A DNA stretch of 64,000 bases from Hyphomicrobiales bacterium. GTDB taxonomy: Bacteria; Pseudomonadota; Alphaproteobacteria; Rhizobiales; Beijerinckiaceae. Location of the stretch: positions 1,404,001 to 1,468,000 of the forward strand of contig CAKNFP010000001.1 in the NCBI GenBank assembly GCA_930633525.1. Direction: 5' to 3'. The notes under the pieces are model-generated. The model searched no databases, was not told the origin of the DNA, and worked only from the letters and a program-made list of their open reading frames with translations. Shown here piece after piece: positions 44,488 to 54,458 of the stretch. The stretch's first letter is position 1. The number at the start of each line of letters is the position of its first letter. Position numbers and translations under genes: made by a program.

Positions 44488-46464
44488 ATGGCCGAGACGA
44501 TTGCTCAAGACGTGAAGGCACCACTGGTCATTGGCCATCGTGGTGCCAGTGCTTATCTTCCCGAGCATACGATAGAAGCCTACAAGCTTGCTATCGAACA
44601 GGGCGCCGACGTGATCGAGCCCGATATCGTCGTCACTAAGGACGGCCATCTCATCGCGCGTCACGAGAATCTTCTCAACGAAACGACCGATGTGAGGGAT
44701 CATCCCGAATTCGCCCATCTGTACACGACCAAGATGGTCGATGGTCAGACGGTGTCCGGCTGGTTCGCGGAAGATTTCACCCTCGCCGAGATCAAGACCC
44801 TCTATGCGCGCGAGCGCATCCCGACCATCCGGCCGGAAAGCGCCGAGCATAATGATCAATACCGCATTGCCACGCTCGAGGAAGTGATCGCCCTCGTCAA
44901 CCAGGTTGAGGCAGACACCGGCAAGAAGATCGCCATTGCGCCGGAGACAAAGCATCCGACCTACTTTTCCTATACCGGCCAATATGTCGATGGATCATTC
45001 ATCCATGTCGACACCAGCCGGATGCTTGTCGAGAAGCTGGTCGAGCTTGGATTTACCGAAGGAAACCGGGTCTATATCCAGTCCTTCGACGTGCTCAATC
45101 TGATCCAGCTGGCCAAGGAGATCATGCCGGAGGCCGGGGTGGATTATCAGATCGTGCAGCTATTGGGCGGTGCGGCGGATATCTATTTCCACTTCAATCC
45201 GGAGTACAAGGAACTCGGTGCCAATCCTGATCTTTACAAGGATTTCAACTTTCCGTTGACAGCGGCGAGCGCGCTCAACACCGACCTTTATACGCCCCAA
45301 GCTGTTAAGGCGATGGCGGCGCTCTACGCCGACTTCCTCGCTCCCTCGAAGGACGCGATCATCCGCACGGCCACCCTCATGAACCCGGTGGACGCCAATG
45401 GCGATGGGGTGGCGCAGGTCACACGGATCGTGACCGGCATCCTGGACCTCGCGAAAGTCGCCCATGATGCAGGCCTCGGAGTCATTCCCTGGACCGTGCG
45501 CGCGGACGAACCGTTCCTGGCGCTGAACCCCGACGGCACCGTGCAGCGGCCGGTCGAGGAATTCGTGAAGCTGCTCGACCTCGGCCTCGATGCAATCTTC
45601 ACCGACTTCCCCGACCTTGGCCGCATGATCGTCGATCAATATGTGGCCGGCGACGGCGCGATCGCCGCGACCAACAGTTCCGGCGGCAACGACATCCTCG
45701 TGCGGGATCCGGCCGGCCTGACGGCGGAAAAGGGAACTGAAGGCTACGATCTCGCCCTTTATGGCGGCGATCAGGCGATTGCCCTCGCCTCCAACATCGA
45801 GAGCCTGCGCCTCAGCGGGTCCGGCGATGTCGAGGTCACCGGCAACGACCTCAACAATATTCTCCTGGGCAATGCCGGGGACAACGTCTTCATCGAGAGC
45901 CGTGGGAATGATCGGATTGATGGCGGCGCCGGCCAGGATACGCTTGTGCTGAGCGGCGGACGCGGCGACTACGACATCCAGATCGTGAACGGACTGGTTG
46001 AGATCGCCAATGCGGCGCAGGGCTCGGTGATGCGGGTCAGCAATGTCGAGACGCTGCGCTACGCCGATGGGGAAGCGTCGCTGCTCACGACGGGCCAGAG
46101 CGATCTCCAGGGCTTGTATCATGCCTTCTTCGGGCGCGAGGCCGATGCGGGCGGTCTTGATTTCTGGCTGGCGCAGGGTCTGGCCGGCCAATCCGTCGCA
46201 GCGATCGCGGCCAGTTTCGCCACGTCGGACGAGTTCCGCTTGCGCTCGGAGGACGTGGAGACGGGCGCTTTCGTGGAGGCTCTCTACACAAAGGTGCTGG
46301 CGCGTACTGGCGATCAAGGCGGTCGCGACTTCTGGGTGGAGCAGATCGACTCGCAGGCCATATCGCGGGCCGAAGTTGCCCTCTCCTTTGCCCGGAGTGA
46401 CGAAGCGGAAAGCAAGATCGCCTTGCTGACGCCGCCGGCGGATATCTGGCCCGATCTCGCCTGA
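44488..46464 (+). CDS. Glycerophosphodiester phosphodiesterase with DUF4214 tail
   Basis: A 658-aa protein; ATG 44488 with GGGGA eight bases upstream. Residues 10-380 form a GDPD TIM barrel: VIGHRGASAYLPEHT (His-Arg pair), VIEPDIVVTKDG (Glu/Asp metal ligands), APETKHP and DAIFTDFPD. Residues 390-530 have RTX-like Gly/Asp repeats (ILLGNAGDNVFIE, GGAGQDTL). Residues ~540-640 hold two DUF4214 units (LYHAFFGREADAGGLDFWL, LYTKVLARTGDQGGRDFWV). No Sec signal, so type I secretion is probable. It would release glycerol-3-phosphate from glycerophosphodiesters outside the cell. Confidence 0.9.
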   Translation: MAETIAQDVKAPLVIGHRGASAYLPEHTIEAYKLAIEQGADVIEPDIVVTKDGHLIARHENLLNETTDVRDHPEFAHLYTTKMVDGQTVSGWFAEDFTLAEIKTLYARERIPTIRPESAEHNDQYRIATLEEVIALVNQVEADTGKKIAIAPETKHPTYFSYTGQYVDGSFIHVDTSRMLVEKLVELGFTEGNRVYIQSFDVLNLIQLAKEIMPEAGVDYQIVQLLGGAADIYFHFNPEYKELGANPDLYKDFNFPLTAASALNTDLYTPQAVKAMAALYADFLAPSKDAIIRTATLMNPVDANGDGVAQVTRIVTGILDLAKVAHDAGLGVIPWTVRADEPFLALNPDGTVQRPVEEFVKLLDLGLDAIFTDFPDLGRMIVDQYVAGDGAIAATNSSGGNDILVRDPAGLTAEKGTEGYDLALYGGDQAIALASNIESLRLSGSGDVEVTGNDLNNILLGNAGDNVFIESRGNDRIDGGAGQDTLVLSGGRGDYDIQIVNGLVEIANAAQGSVMRVSNVETLRYADGEASLLTTGQSDLQGLYHAFFGREADAGGLDFWLAQGLAGQSVAAIAASFATSDEFRLRSEDVETGAFVEALYTKVLARTGDQGGRDFWVEQIDSQAISRAEVALSFARSDEAESKIALLTPPADIWPDLA

Positions 46465-46484
46465 GGCGACGGCGTCCGAAAAGG

Positions 46485-46517
46485 AAAAGCCCGGTCCAAG
46501 TGGCCGGGCTTTTTTTG
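46485..46517. terminator. Bidirectional terminator between GDPD and FtsK genes
   Basis: Stem AAAAGCCCGG / CCGGGCTTTT followed by further T, between convergent genes. A-run on the left and T-run on the right let it work on both strands. Confidence 0.85.
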
Positions 46518-46537
46518 TCGTTGCGAGCGGGGAGGGG

Positions 46538-49351
46538 TCAGATTTCCTTCAGGATCTCGCGCTTGCCGGCATGGTTGGCCGGGCCGACGATGCCCTCGTT
46601 CTCCATGCGCTCCATGATCGACGCCGCGCGGTTGTAGCCGATCTGCAGGCGGCGCTGGATATAGGAGGTCGAGGCCTTCTTGTCCCTCAGCACGATCATC
46701 ACCGCCTGATCATAGAGGTCGCCGCCTTCCTCGCCGAAGGAGCCCATGCCGGTCTTGTCGAAGACCGCACCGTCCTCGCCGTCGCCAGCGGCTTCGGAGG
46801 CGGGCTGCTCGTCGTCGTCGCTTGTCGTGACGGCGTCGAGATAATCGGGCCGGCCCTGCAGCTTCAGATGATCGACGACCTTCTCGACCTCGCGGTCCGA
46901 GACGAAGGGGCCATGCACGCGGGTGAGGCGGCCGCCGCCAGCCATGTACAGCATGTCGCCCTGGCCGAGGAGCTGTTCGGCGCCCTGTTCGCCCAGGATG
47001 GTGCGGCTGTCGATCTTCGACGTCACCTGGAAGGAGATGCGGGTCGGGAAATTCGCCTTGATGGTGCCGGTGATGACATCGACGGAGGGGCGCTGCGTCG
47101 CCATGATCAGATGGATGCCGGCGGCACGGGCCATCTGCGCGAGGCGCTGGATGGCGCCTTCGATGTCCTTGCCGGCGACCATCATCAGGTCGGCCATCTC
47201 GTCCACCACCACCACGATATAGGGCAGGGGGGTCATGTCGATGGGCTCGCCATCGCTGTCGAGGAAGTCGTCCTGGGTGCCCTGGGCGCGCGCCTCGACG
47301 GCGCGAGCGTTGAAGCCGTCGATGTTGCGCACACCGAGCTTCGACATCTTCTTGTAGCGATCCTCCATCTCGCGCACCGCCCATTTCAGGGCGACGACGG
47401 CCTTGCGCGGATCAGTCACGACCGGCGTCAGGAGATGCGGGATGCCTTCGTAGATGGAAAGCTCCAGCATCTTCGGATCGATCATGATGAGCCGGCAGGC
47501 CTCCGGCGAATGCCGGTAGAGCAGGCTCAGGATCATGGTGTTGATGGCGACCGACTTGCCCGAGCCGGTGGTGCCGGCGACGAGCAGGTGGGGCATCCGC
47601 GCGAGATCGACGATCACCGGTTCTCCACCGATGGTCTTGCCGAGGCAGACGCCGAGCTTGGTCTGCATCGTTTCGAAATCGCGGCTGGAGAGAAGCTCCC
47701 TCAGCCACACGGTCTCACGCGCCTTGTTCGGCAATTCGATGCCGATGACGTTGCGGCCGGGGACAACGGCGACGCGGGCCGAGATCGCGCTCATCGAGCG
47801 GGCGATGTCGTCGGCGAGGCCGATGACGCGCGATGACTTGGTGCCGGGGGCGGGCTCCAGCTCATAGAGCGTCACCACTGGGCCGGGATTGGCGTCGATG
47901 ATCTCCCCGCGGATGCCGAAGTCATGCAGGATCTGCTGCAGGTCGACCGAGTTCTTCTCGAGCAACTCCTCCGAATGCTCGAGATTGGGCTCGCTCGCGG
48001 ATGGCTCCGTGAGCAGTTCGAGTGGCGGCAGCTCGAAGCCGGCGCCGAGCAGGCGTCGGACCGGGAGCGGTTCGGGCGCCTGCTCCATTTCGATCGCGGC
48101 AGAGGCAGCGAAGTCGGCTTCATCCCCGGTCGGCGCCTCGCCTTCAACCGGCATGGCAGTGGCCGTTTCCTCGGTGGTCTCGACTGCGGCCTCAACGTCA
48201 ACTGCGTCGACGGGCGCGACGCCCATCTCCGGAGCGGGTTCCATGTCCGGAAGGGCCCCTATGGCGGGCGGCAGCCATCCGAACGAGACATTGACGGAGA
48301 CTGACGGTGCGAGCGGAACCGGGGTCGATGATGCGGGCGCCGCTGGCATCTCCGCCGGAGGCTGCCGCCGCGATGCCTTCTGGCGGGCGATCAGCGGCGG
48401 GGGACGGCGTATGGGTGCCTCGGCCTCCGCCTGTATCGGGCTGTCCGGCGCAGGCGCGCTATCGGCGGCGTGGGCCGCCGGAGTATCAAGGCGATGCTTG
48501 GCATTCGGGTCATTGTCCTGCGTCGCGTCCCGGCGGGGCAGGGACGTGAGGCCGATCTGGATAATCTCGGCAAGGCTCTGCAGGCGCGAGAGACGGCCGG
48601 GCGCAACCGCGACATCGATCTCATCACCATCGTCTTCGATGACCTGGAAGGGATCCGAATCCGGCCATTCGTGTTCGGCCATGTCCCAGACGCCTTCGGG
48701 CCAATGCTCGCCTTCGTCTTCGGCTATCCCGCGCTGCCGAATGTCGTGCGGCGCACTCGTATCGTCCCTCTCATGGGCCTCATAGGCTTCATAGGCGGCG
48801 TTGAAGTTCGACACAGGTGACGACAGCTCCGCGACAGGCGGCGTCAGATGCGGAGGCTCCTCGGACGCGGGCGGCGCGCTTGCGGACAGCTGGCGCGGCG
48901 CGTCACGCCACACATATTGCTTGTCGGTGGCCGGCGCGGATTGGCTTTGCGCGGCATGGACCGGCATCAGCGATGGTGGCGGAAGCGCCGTCGGCGGCAG
49001 CCGCGTTTCCATGGCGGCGCGGTCTTCACGGTAGAGCGCGTCGGCGATGTCGCTGGCTGCCGGCATCAGCCGCTGGCTGTCGCCGGCGTCGGCGGCCGAA
49101 TCATACTCTGTCCGCAGCAGGTAATCCGGTGTGCGGGTGAAACGCGCATTCGAGCCCATTGCGAAGAACTGCAGCCAGCTTGGCGCGGGCGGACCTTCCA
49201 GTGGATCGGGCCTGAGCCCAAGTGGTGCATAGCTTGACCGCTCGTGGGCATCCGAAGCCGTAGCCGGCTTTTGTCCACGCTCCCCGCCCTTGGCGAGGTA
49301 AGAATCACCACGCGAATTGTTCAGTTTCGGAGGCTGTGCCGGAGATTGCAT
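46538..49351 (-). CDS. ftsK: FtsK/SpoIIIE-type DNA translocase, soluble form
   Basis: A 937-aa ATP-dependent DNA pump. The N-terminal ~430 residues are Pro/Ala/Glu-rich and disordered with no transmembrane helices, unlike classical FtsK; some alphaproteobacteria encode such a second form. The motor follows: Walker [16 protein letters not shown], Walker [13 protein letters not shown], the [18 protein letters not shown] segment, and a C-terminal gamma winged helix ([20 protein letters not shown]) that reads KOPS-type DNA. Probable role in chromosome dimer resolution and terminus segregation. Stands alone. Confidence 0.92.
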   Translation of the reverse strand: MQSPAQPPKLNNSRGDSYLAKGGERGQKPATASDAHERSSYAPLGLRPDPLEGPPAPSWLQFFAMGSNARFTRTPDYLLRTEYDSAADAGDSQRLMPAASDIADALYREDRAAMETRLPPTALPPPSLMPVHAAQSQSAPATDKQYVWRDAPRQLSASAPPASEEPPHLTPPVAELSSPVSNFNAAYEAYEAHERDDTSAPHDIRQRGIAEDEGEHWPEGVWDMAEHEWPDSDPFQVIEDDGDEIDVAVAPGRLSRLQSLAEIIQIGLTSLPRRDATQDNDPNAKHRLDTPAAHAADSAPAPDSPIQAEAEAPIRRPPPLIARQKASRRQPPAEMPAAPASSTPVPLAPSVSVNVSFGWLPPAIGALPDMEPAPEMGVAPVDAVDVEAAVETTEETATAMPVEGEAPTGDEADFAASAAIEMEQAPEPLPVRRLLGAGFELPPLELLTEPSASEPNLEHSEELLEKNSVDLQQILHDFGIRGEIIDANPGPVVTLYELEPAPGTKSSRVIGLADDIARSMSAISARVAVVPGRNVIGIELPNKARETVWLRELLSSRDFETMQTKLGVCLGKTIGGEPVIVDLARMPHLLVAGTTGSGKSVAINTMILSLLYRHSPEACRLIMIDPKMLELSIYEGIPHLLTPVVTDPRKAVVALKWAVREMEDRYKKMSKLGVRNIDGFNARAVEARAQGTQDDFLDSDGEPIDMTPLPYIVVVVDEMADLMMVAGKDIEGAIQRLAQMARAAGIHLIMATQRPSVDVITGTIKANFPTRISFQVTSKIDSRTILGEQGAEQLLGQGDMLYMAGGGRLTRVHGPFVSDREVEKVVDHLKLQGRPDYLDAVTTSDDDEQPASEAAGDGEDGAVFDKTGMGSFGEEGGDLYDQAVMIVLRDKKASTSYIQRRLQIGYNRAASIMERMENEGIVGPANHAGKREILKEI

Positions 49352-49548
49352 GTGCCGTCGACTACCCTGTTACGCCTACGCTCAACGCTCTGAGCGGTGA
49401 CCTTGGCAGGGAATATGAATTACATCCTTAACGAAGGATGGGTTTGTCGCGCTATTCTGTGTGTCGGGACACGGCATCGCGCCGTGGAAGGCCCGCGATG
49501 CCTGTCTCCGTGCTGGAGGCGCAAGTCTGTGGAATGGGGAAAACTCAT

Positions 49549-50322
49549 ATGCCTGTCGATCTGAATGCCGATATGGGCGAGGGTTTCGGCCCGTGGGTCA
49601 TGGGCGATGATTCGGCGATGCTCGACATCATCACGTCGGCCAACGTGGCTTGTGGGTTCCACGCCGGCGATCCCCTTATTATGGCGAATGTTGCACGTGA
49701 GGCACAGGCCAAGGGCGTCTCCATCGGCGCGCATCCCGGCTTCAACGATCTCTGGGGCTTCGGCCGGCGGGCGATCCGCGGTGACAGCCCATCCGATACC
49801 GCAACGATGGTCGCTTATCAGATCGGAGCCTTCCAGAGCGTGGCGGCGCTCGCGGGGCACCGCGTCACCCATGTGAAGCTGCACGGCGCGCTCTCCAATA
49901 TCGCGGCCGAAGACGACGATCTCGCACGTGCCTTGGCAGGCGCCATCCGCGCGGTCGATCGTGATCTCGTCTTCCTGGTCATGCCGGGCACGGCGCTGGA
50001 GCGGGCAGGCGATGCCGCAGGCCTGCCACTGGCGCGGGAGATTTTCGCCGACCGCACCTATGACGACAGTTTCAACCTCACGAGCCGCAAGATCGCCGGG
50101 GCGGTTCTGCACCAGCCTGACGCGATTGTCGCCCATGTCATGCGCATGGTGGAGGAAGGAGCGATCATCACCACCTTGGGTAAGCGCCTAAAAGTGGCGA
50201 TCGATTCCATCTGTGTGCATGGTGACAATCCGCAGGCAGTGGCCGCTGCCGCCGCGGTGCGCGGCGCGCTCACGCAGGCTGGCATCGAGGTCAGGCCCTT
50301 CGCGTCGCGTAAGCCTCGCTGA
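49549..50322 (+). CDS. pxpA: 5-oxoprolinase subunit A / LamB-YcsF protein
   Basis: A 257-aa protein, ATG 49549 chosen because MPVDLNADMGEGFGPW matches the family's N-terminus; an ATG at 49534 is also possible. LamB/YcsF signature: SANVACGFHAGDPLIM, IGAHPGFNDLWGFGRR, VTHVKLHGALSN. In other bacteria PxpA works with PxpBC to open 5-oxoproline to glutamate using ATP. B and C are not next to it here, so partners must be elsewhere. Confidence 0.88.
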   Translation: MPVDLNADMGEGFGPWVMGDDSAMLDIITSANVACGFHAGDPLIMANVAREAQAKGVSIGAHPGFNDLWGFGRRAIRGDSPSDTATMVAYQIGAFQSVAALAGHRVTHVKLHGALSNIAAEDDDLARALAGAIRAVDRDLVFLVMPGTALERAGDAAGLPLAREIFADRTYDDSFNLTSRKIAGAVLHQPDAIVAHVMRMVEEGAIITTLGKRLKVAIDSICVHGDNPQAVAAAAAVRGALTQAGIEVRPFASRKPR

Positions 50323-50480
50323 AACGTCAAACGGCTCTGCCAAAAATCGCCGCTGCCTCCCATCCTGATGATGGCCCCACGGCTGGGATCACTTTAGAGT
50401 GGTTCGACCGGGCCGCTGGGAAGCCATGCTGTCCAGGGGGTTAGGGATAATCAAGACGGATTGTCGGTGAGGAAACGGAT

Positions 50481-52187
50481 ATGGCTCGCGGCCTGCGCAA
50501 GGGTTTGACCAGCTACGGCGACGATGGATTCTCGTTGTTTCTGCGCAAGGCCTTCATCAAGGCCATGGGCTATTCCGATGATGCCCTCGATCGCCCGATC
50601 GTCGGCATCACCAATACCTACAGCGACTATAATCCCTGTCACGGTAACGTGCCGCAACTGGTGGAGGCCGTGAAGCGCGGCGTCATGCTGGCCGGCGCCA
50701 TGCCCATGGTGTTTCCCACCATCTCCATCCACGAGAGCTTCGCGCATCCGACATCCATGTTCCTGCGTAACCTGATGGCGATGGACACCGAGGAGATGAT
50801 CCGCGCCCAGCCCATGGACGCGGTGGTGGTCATCGGCGGCTGCGACAAGACGCTGCCCGCGCAGATCATGGCGGCGGCCAGTGTCGACCTGCCGACGGTG
50901 GTCGTGCCGGTCGGCCCGATGGTCGTCGGCCATCACAAGGGCGAGGTGCTCGGCGCCTGCACCGATTGTCGCCGCCTTTGGGGCGCACACCGCGCCGGCG
51001 AGATCGATGCCGCGGAGATCGAGGTGGTCAATGGCCGCCTCGCCCCGTCGGTCGGCACCTGCATGGTGATGGGCACCGCCAGCACAATGGCCTGCGTGAC
51101 GGAGGCCATGGGCCTCTCGTTGCCCATGAGCGGCACAATTCCAGCGCCCCACGCGGAGCGTGTGCGTCTCGCGGAGGCAAGCGGGCGGCGCGCGGCGGAG
51201 ATGGCGGTTGCTGGTGGCCTGAGGCCGAGCGAACTCCTGACGCCCGCCGCCTTCCGCAACGCGGCCGTCGTGCTGCAGGCCATCGGAGGGTCCACCAATG
51301 GCGTTGTTCATCTGGCGGCTATCGCCAACCGAACGCCGCATGCCTTCTCGCTGGACGAACTCGACGCGATCGGCCGCCTGGCGCCAGTCCTCGTGGATCT
51401 CAAGCCGTCCGGCCAGCATTATATGGAGCATTTCCACCACGCCGGCGGCGTCCCCAGGCTGCTGGCCAATCTTGGCGACCTCATCGATCTCGATGCGCCG
51501 ACCATCGCGGGCGGTACGCTGCGTGATGTCGTGGCCGCGGCGGAGGACGTGCCCGGCCAGGATGTCATCAGGGCACGCGACAGGCCGATCAAGGATGTCG
51601 GCTCCATGGCGGTGCTCTACGGCAATCTCGCGCCGCGAGGCGCCATCATCAAGCAGGCGGCGGCAAGCCCGGAGTTGCTGCAGCATACCGGTCGGGCCGT
51701 GGTGTTCGAGAACGTCGCCGACATGGGCGCCCGCATCGACGATCCGGACCTCGACGTCAAAGCCGACGATGTGCTGGTGCTTCGCAACACCGGCCCGAAG
51801 GGCGCGCCCGGCATGCCGGAGGCTGGCTACCTGCCTATTCCGAAAAAGCTCGGCCGGCAGGGTGTCAAGGACATGGTGCGCATCTCGGATGCCCGCATGA
51901 GCGGTACGGCATTCGGCACCATCGTGCTGCACATCACGCCGGAATCAGCTGTCGGCGGTCCGCTGGCGCTGGTGCAGACGGGCGATCGCATCCGCCTCGA
52001 CGTCGCGTCGCGGCGCATCGATCTCCTCATCGACGAGGCCGAGATGGCGGCGCGGCAGGCGGCCCACGCGGCCGAGCCGCCGCACCCTGTCCCGGAGCGG
52101 GGCTATGCCAGGCTCTACCACGACAGCGTGACACAGGCCGACGAAGGTTGTGATTTCGGCTTCATGGCACGGCGGCCCGGCGAATAA
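50481..52187 (+). CDS. IlvD/Edd-family dehydratase, sugar-acid type
   Basis: A 568-aa Fe-S dehydratase. Cysteine motifs are SDYNPCHGN, VIGGCDKTLPAQ and GTCMVMGTASTM; conserved GGSTNGVVHLAAIA and SDARMSGTAFGTI blocks are also present. It lacks the biosynthetic IlvD gene context and sits near an aldolase, so a sugar-acid dehydratase (arabinonate or xylonate type) is more likely than branched-chain synthesis. The family is sure, the substrate is not. GAGGAAACGG-like start region precedes the ATG. Confidence 0.87.
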   Translation: MARGLRKGLTSYGDDGFSLFLRKAFIKAMGYSDDALDRPIVGITNTYSDYNPCHGNVPQLVEAVKRGVMLAGAMPMVFPTISIHESFAHPTSMFLRNLMAMDTEEMIRAQPMDAVVVIGGCDKTLPAQIMAAASVDLPTVVVPVGPMVVGHHKGEVLGACTDCRRLWGAHRAGEIDAAEIEVVNGRLAPSVGTCMVMGTASTMACVTEAMGLSLPMSGTIPAPHAERVRLAEASGRRAAEMAVAGGLRPSELLTPAAFRNAAVVLQAIGGSTNGVVHLAAIANRTPHAFSLDELDAIGRLAPVLVDLKPSGQHYMEHFHHAGGVPRLLANLGDLIDLDAPTIAGGTLRDVVAAAEDVPGQDVIRARDRPIKDVGSMAVLYGNLAPRGAIIKQAAASPELLQHTGRAVVFENVADMGARIDDPDLDVKADDVLVLRNTGPKGAPGMPEAGYLPIPKKLGRQGVKDMVRISDARMSGTAFGTIVLHITPESAVGGPLALVQTGDRIRLDVASRRIDLLIDEAEMAARQAAHAAEPPHPVPERGYARLYHDSVTQADEGCDFGFMARRPGE

Positions 52188-52222
52188 GCGGCCTCCACGA
52201 GCGTCGGGATGCTTGCTGTGGC

Positions 52223-52388
52223 ACCCCACCCCTTACCCCTCCCCGCAAGGGGGAGGGGCGCGTTCCACGTGGAGATTTCTGGAAAGCACGTTGGCGCTCC
52301 CCAACGCGTCCCGATACCCAACCGTTGACGAACAACGCGCAACGCTGCCTCGCCCCTCCTCCTTGCGGGGAGGGGTAAGGGGTGGGGT
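52223..52388. repeat. Long inverted-repeat element (REP-like)
   Basis: Two 38-base arms (52223-52260 and 52351-52388), inverted, with one mismatch; core ACCCCTCCCCGCAAGG. About 90 bases separate them. It lies between convergent genes and resembles the element at 58367. Could act as terminator or be a small mobile palindromic repeat. Confidence 0.75.
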
Positions 52389-52417
52389 AGCCAGCTGACG
52401 CTCTAATCGCCGAACGC

Positions 52418-53188
52418 TCAACCTTTGTAGGCTTTGACGAGGGCGTCCGTCTGCCGAGCCAGGATCCCGGCATCGATCCCCACGGCGACGAAGGTGAAGC
52501 CGGCGGCGATGACATCGCGGCAGTCGGCCTCGGAGGCGGAGAGGAAGCCTGCCGCCTTTCCGGCCGCCTTGATGCGTCGGCCGCCCTCGATGATCGCGCT
52601 CCAGATCTCCGGTTCACGCCATTTGCCGGCCTTCCCGAAATCGGCGGACAGGTCTGCCGGACCGATGAACAGGCCATCGACACCGTCGATCGCGGCGATG
52701 TCCTCGATGGCATCCAGTCCGCGGCGCGTCTCGACTTGTACCAGGACGCAGATCTCATCGACCGCCCGCCCGAAGTAGTCCGGCACGCGGCCATAGCGGT
52801 TGGCCCGGCTGAGGCCGCTCAGTCCGCGAATCCCGTGCGGCGGATAGCGGGTCGCGGCCACGGCCTGTCGCGCTTCCTCCACCGATTGCACATAGGGAAA
52901 GAGCAGGGTGCGCGCGCCCATGTCGAGCAGACGTTTCACCAGGACCGGTTCGTTCCACGGCACGCGGACGATCGGCTCCGCCACGCCGCCCTCCGCTGCA
53001 CGCAGGTGGTGGCCGATATCCGGCAGCTCGTTCGGCGAGTGCTCCATGTCGATGAGCAGCCAGTCGAAGCCCGCGCCGGCGGCGATTTCCGTCGAGGTCG
53101 GGCTTGCGGTCGTGAGCCAGAAGCCGATCAGCGGGTTGCCCGCCTGTAGTCTGGACTTGAAAGAATTGGCGGGGAGATCGGTTCGCAT
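52418..53188 (-). CDS. HpcH/HpaI-family aldolase
   Basis: A 256-aa class II aldolase. ATG 53188 is chosen; a GTG directly before it is an alternative. Conserved blocks are FDWLLIDMEHSPNE, EPIVRVPWNEPVLVKRLLDM, GARTLLFPYVQS, LVQVETRRGLDAI (Glu metal ligand) and GLFIGPADLSADFG. The family cleaves 4-hydroxy-2-oxo acids or related 2-keto-3-deoxy acids. Its neighbour, the IlvD/Edd dehydratase, makes 2-keto-3-deoxy acids, so the pair may act in sequence although convergent. Confidence 0.88.
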   Translation of the reverse strand: MRTDLPANSFKSRLQAGNPLIGFWLTTASPTSTEIAAGAGFDWLLIDMEHSPNELPDIGHHLRAAEGGVAEPIVRVPWNEPVLVKRLLDMGARTLLFPYVQSVEEARQAVAATRYPPHGIRGLSGLSRANRYGRVPDYFGRAVDEICVLVQVETRRGLDAIEDIAAIDGVDGLFIGPADLSADFGKAGKWREPEIWSAIIEGGRRIKAAGKAAGFLSASEADCRDVIAAGFTFVAVGIDAGILARQTDALVKAYKG

Positions 53189-53315
53189 CACGCTGTCCTG
53201 TTCGTTTCCTCGTCGCGTTGGCGCGCAGGATCAACCGAAAGGCCGGCAGGGGCAAGGGGCGGCTGCTGGAGGCCGCCGCGAAGCCCGTCATTGCGCGATG
53301 GCGCCAACGGGCCTG

Positions 53316-54239
53316 CTAAACGCCCGCCTTTGCCGCGCTGTGGGGCAGGCAGTGATCGCGCAGATGATCGGCCAGCAGCAGATAGTCGCGTCGCCGGGCG
53401 GCGCCGGTGCGCCACACGAGCGCGAGGCTGCGCTTGGCGCGGGCGTCTGCATAGGGCAGAAGCCGCAGGCGTGCGCCACGGGTCGCGCCCGCCTCCACGG
53501 CGATGTCCGGCAGCAGCGTCACGCCCATGCCGAATTCGACCATCTGCACGAGCGTCATGATGCTGGCCGCCCGCACATCGTCCGCCTCGGGCAAGTCGTC
53601 GAGGCCTATGGCTGCGATGACGTGCTCGCGCAGGCAATGGCCGGCCTCGAGCAGCAAGAGTCTTTCGCCCCTGAGCTCACCGAACTCGACGGTTTCGCGA
53701 TTGGCGAAGGGGTGGTCGAGCGGCACCGCGAGATGGAACAGGTCGTCGCCCAATATTTTGCATTCCAGCCCTTCGAGAGCGTAGGGCGTGGCGATGAGCG
53801 CGGCATCGAGGCTGCCGCTGCGCAAGGCTTCGAGAAGCGAGCGGGTCAATCCCTCGCGGACGAAGAGGTGCAGCTCCGGGTAGGCGTCACGCAGGCTGGG
53901 AACCACTTTGGGCAGGATGAACGGCGCGACGGAGGGGATGACCCCCAGGCGCAAGGGCGTGGTCAGCGGGCGCACCGCCTCCGCCACATGTTCCGGTAAT
54001 TCCTCCACGAGGCCGATGATCGCCTTGGCGCGCCTCGTGACGGCCTCGCCGGCCGGCAGGAGCCGGATGGCTCTGGCGGAGCGGTCGACGAGGTCCGTGC
54101 CGAGCTCCGTTTCCAGCGCCCGGATAGCCGCGCTCAGGGTCGACTGGGTCACTCCGACCCGCTCCGCGGCGCGAGAGAAGGACATGGTTTCGGCCAGCGC
54201 CACGAGATAGTGCAACTGGCGGAAGCTGACGTTCAACAC
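53316..54239 (-). CDS. oxyR: OxyR-type LysR regulator, divergent from ahpC
   Basis: A 307-aa LysR-family regulator. The N-terminal HTH is SFSRAAERVGVTQSTLSAAI; the effector domain follows. The redox loop LLEAGHCLREHVIAAIGL keeps the peroxidatic Cys (GHCLR) but the position nine residues later, which is Cys in E. coli OxyR, is Ile. It is divergent from ahpC-ahpD, the classical target. The peroxide-sensing mechanism may differ, perhaps using another Cys or none. Confidence 0.88.
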   Translation of the reverse strand: MLNVSFRQLHYLVALAETMSFSRAAERVGVTQSTLSAAIRALETELGTDLVDRSARAIRLLPAGEAVTRRAKAIIGLVEELPEHVAEAVRPLTTPLRLGVIPSVAPFILPKVVPSLRDAYPELHLFVREGLTRSLLEALRSGSLDAALIATPYALEGLECKILGDDLFHLAVPLDHPFANRETVEFGELRGERLLLLEAGHCLREHVIAAIGLDDLPEADDVRAASIMTLVQMVEFGMGVTLLPDIAVEAGATRGARLRLLPYADARAKRSLALVWRTGAARRRDYLLLADHLRDHCLPHSAAKAGV

Positions 54240-54308
54240 GCTCTACCCAATCACTGTTCAAGGTTCGGCGCGGCACGCGCACATGCCGGCGTTCAGGGCG
54301 ATTAGCAC

Positions 54309-54327
54309 CTATCGATATCGCCGATAG
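54309..54327. promoter_or_regulatory. Candidate OxyR/LysR operator
   Basis: Inverted repeat CTATCG / CGATAG with a 7-base spacer in the oxyR-ahpC intergenic region, compatible with a LysR-type site. It contains the CTAT/ATAG half-site flavour of OxyR boxes. Binding is inferred. Confidence 0.5.
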
Positions 54328-54458
54328 TTCGCATTTGCACAATCGGTTTGATTGCACTGCACCGGAGGGGCTATGCCAAAGCCCATAGGGAATCATGTCT
54401 ATGCATTTCAGGGCGCCGACATGAGCCCGCATCCATCTTTGGTACGAGGATTTCAACC

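Noticed and set aside
46571..47836. 421-codon plus-strand frame opposite the FtsK motor
   Set aside because: Antisense to the conserved motor domain; His/Asp/Val-rich shadow pattern.
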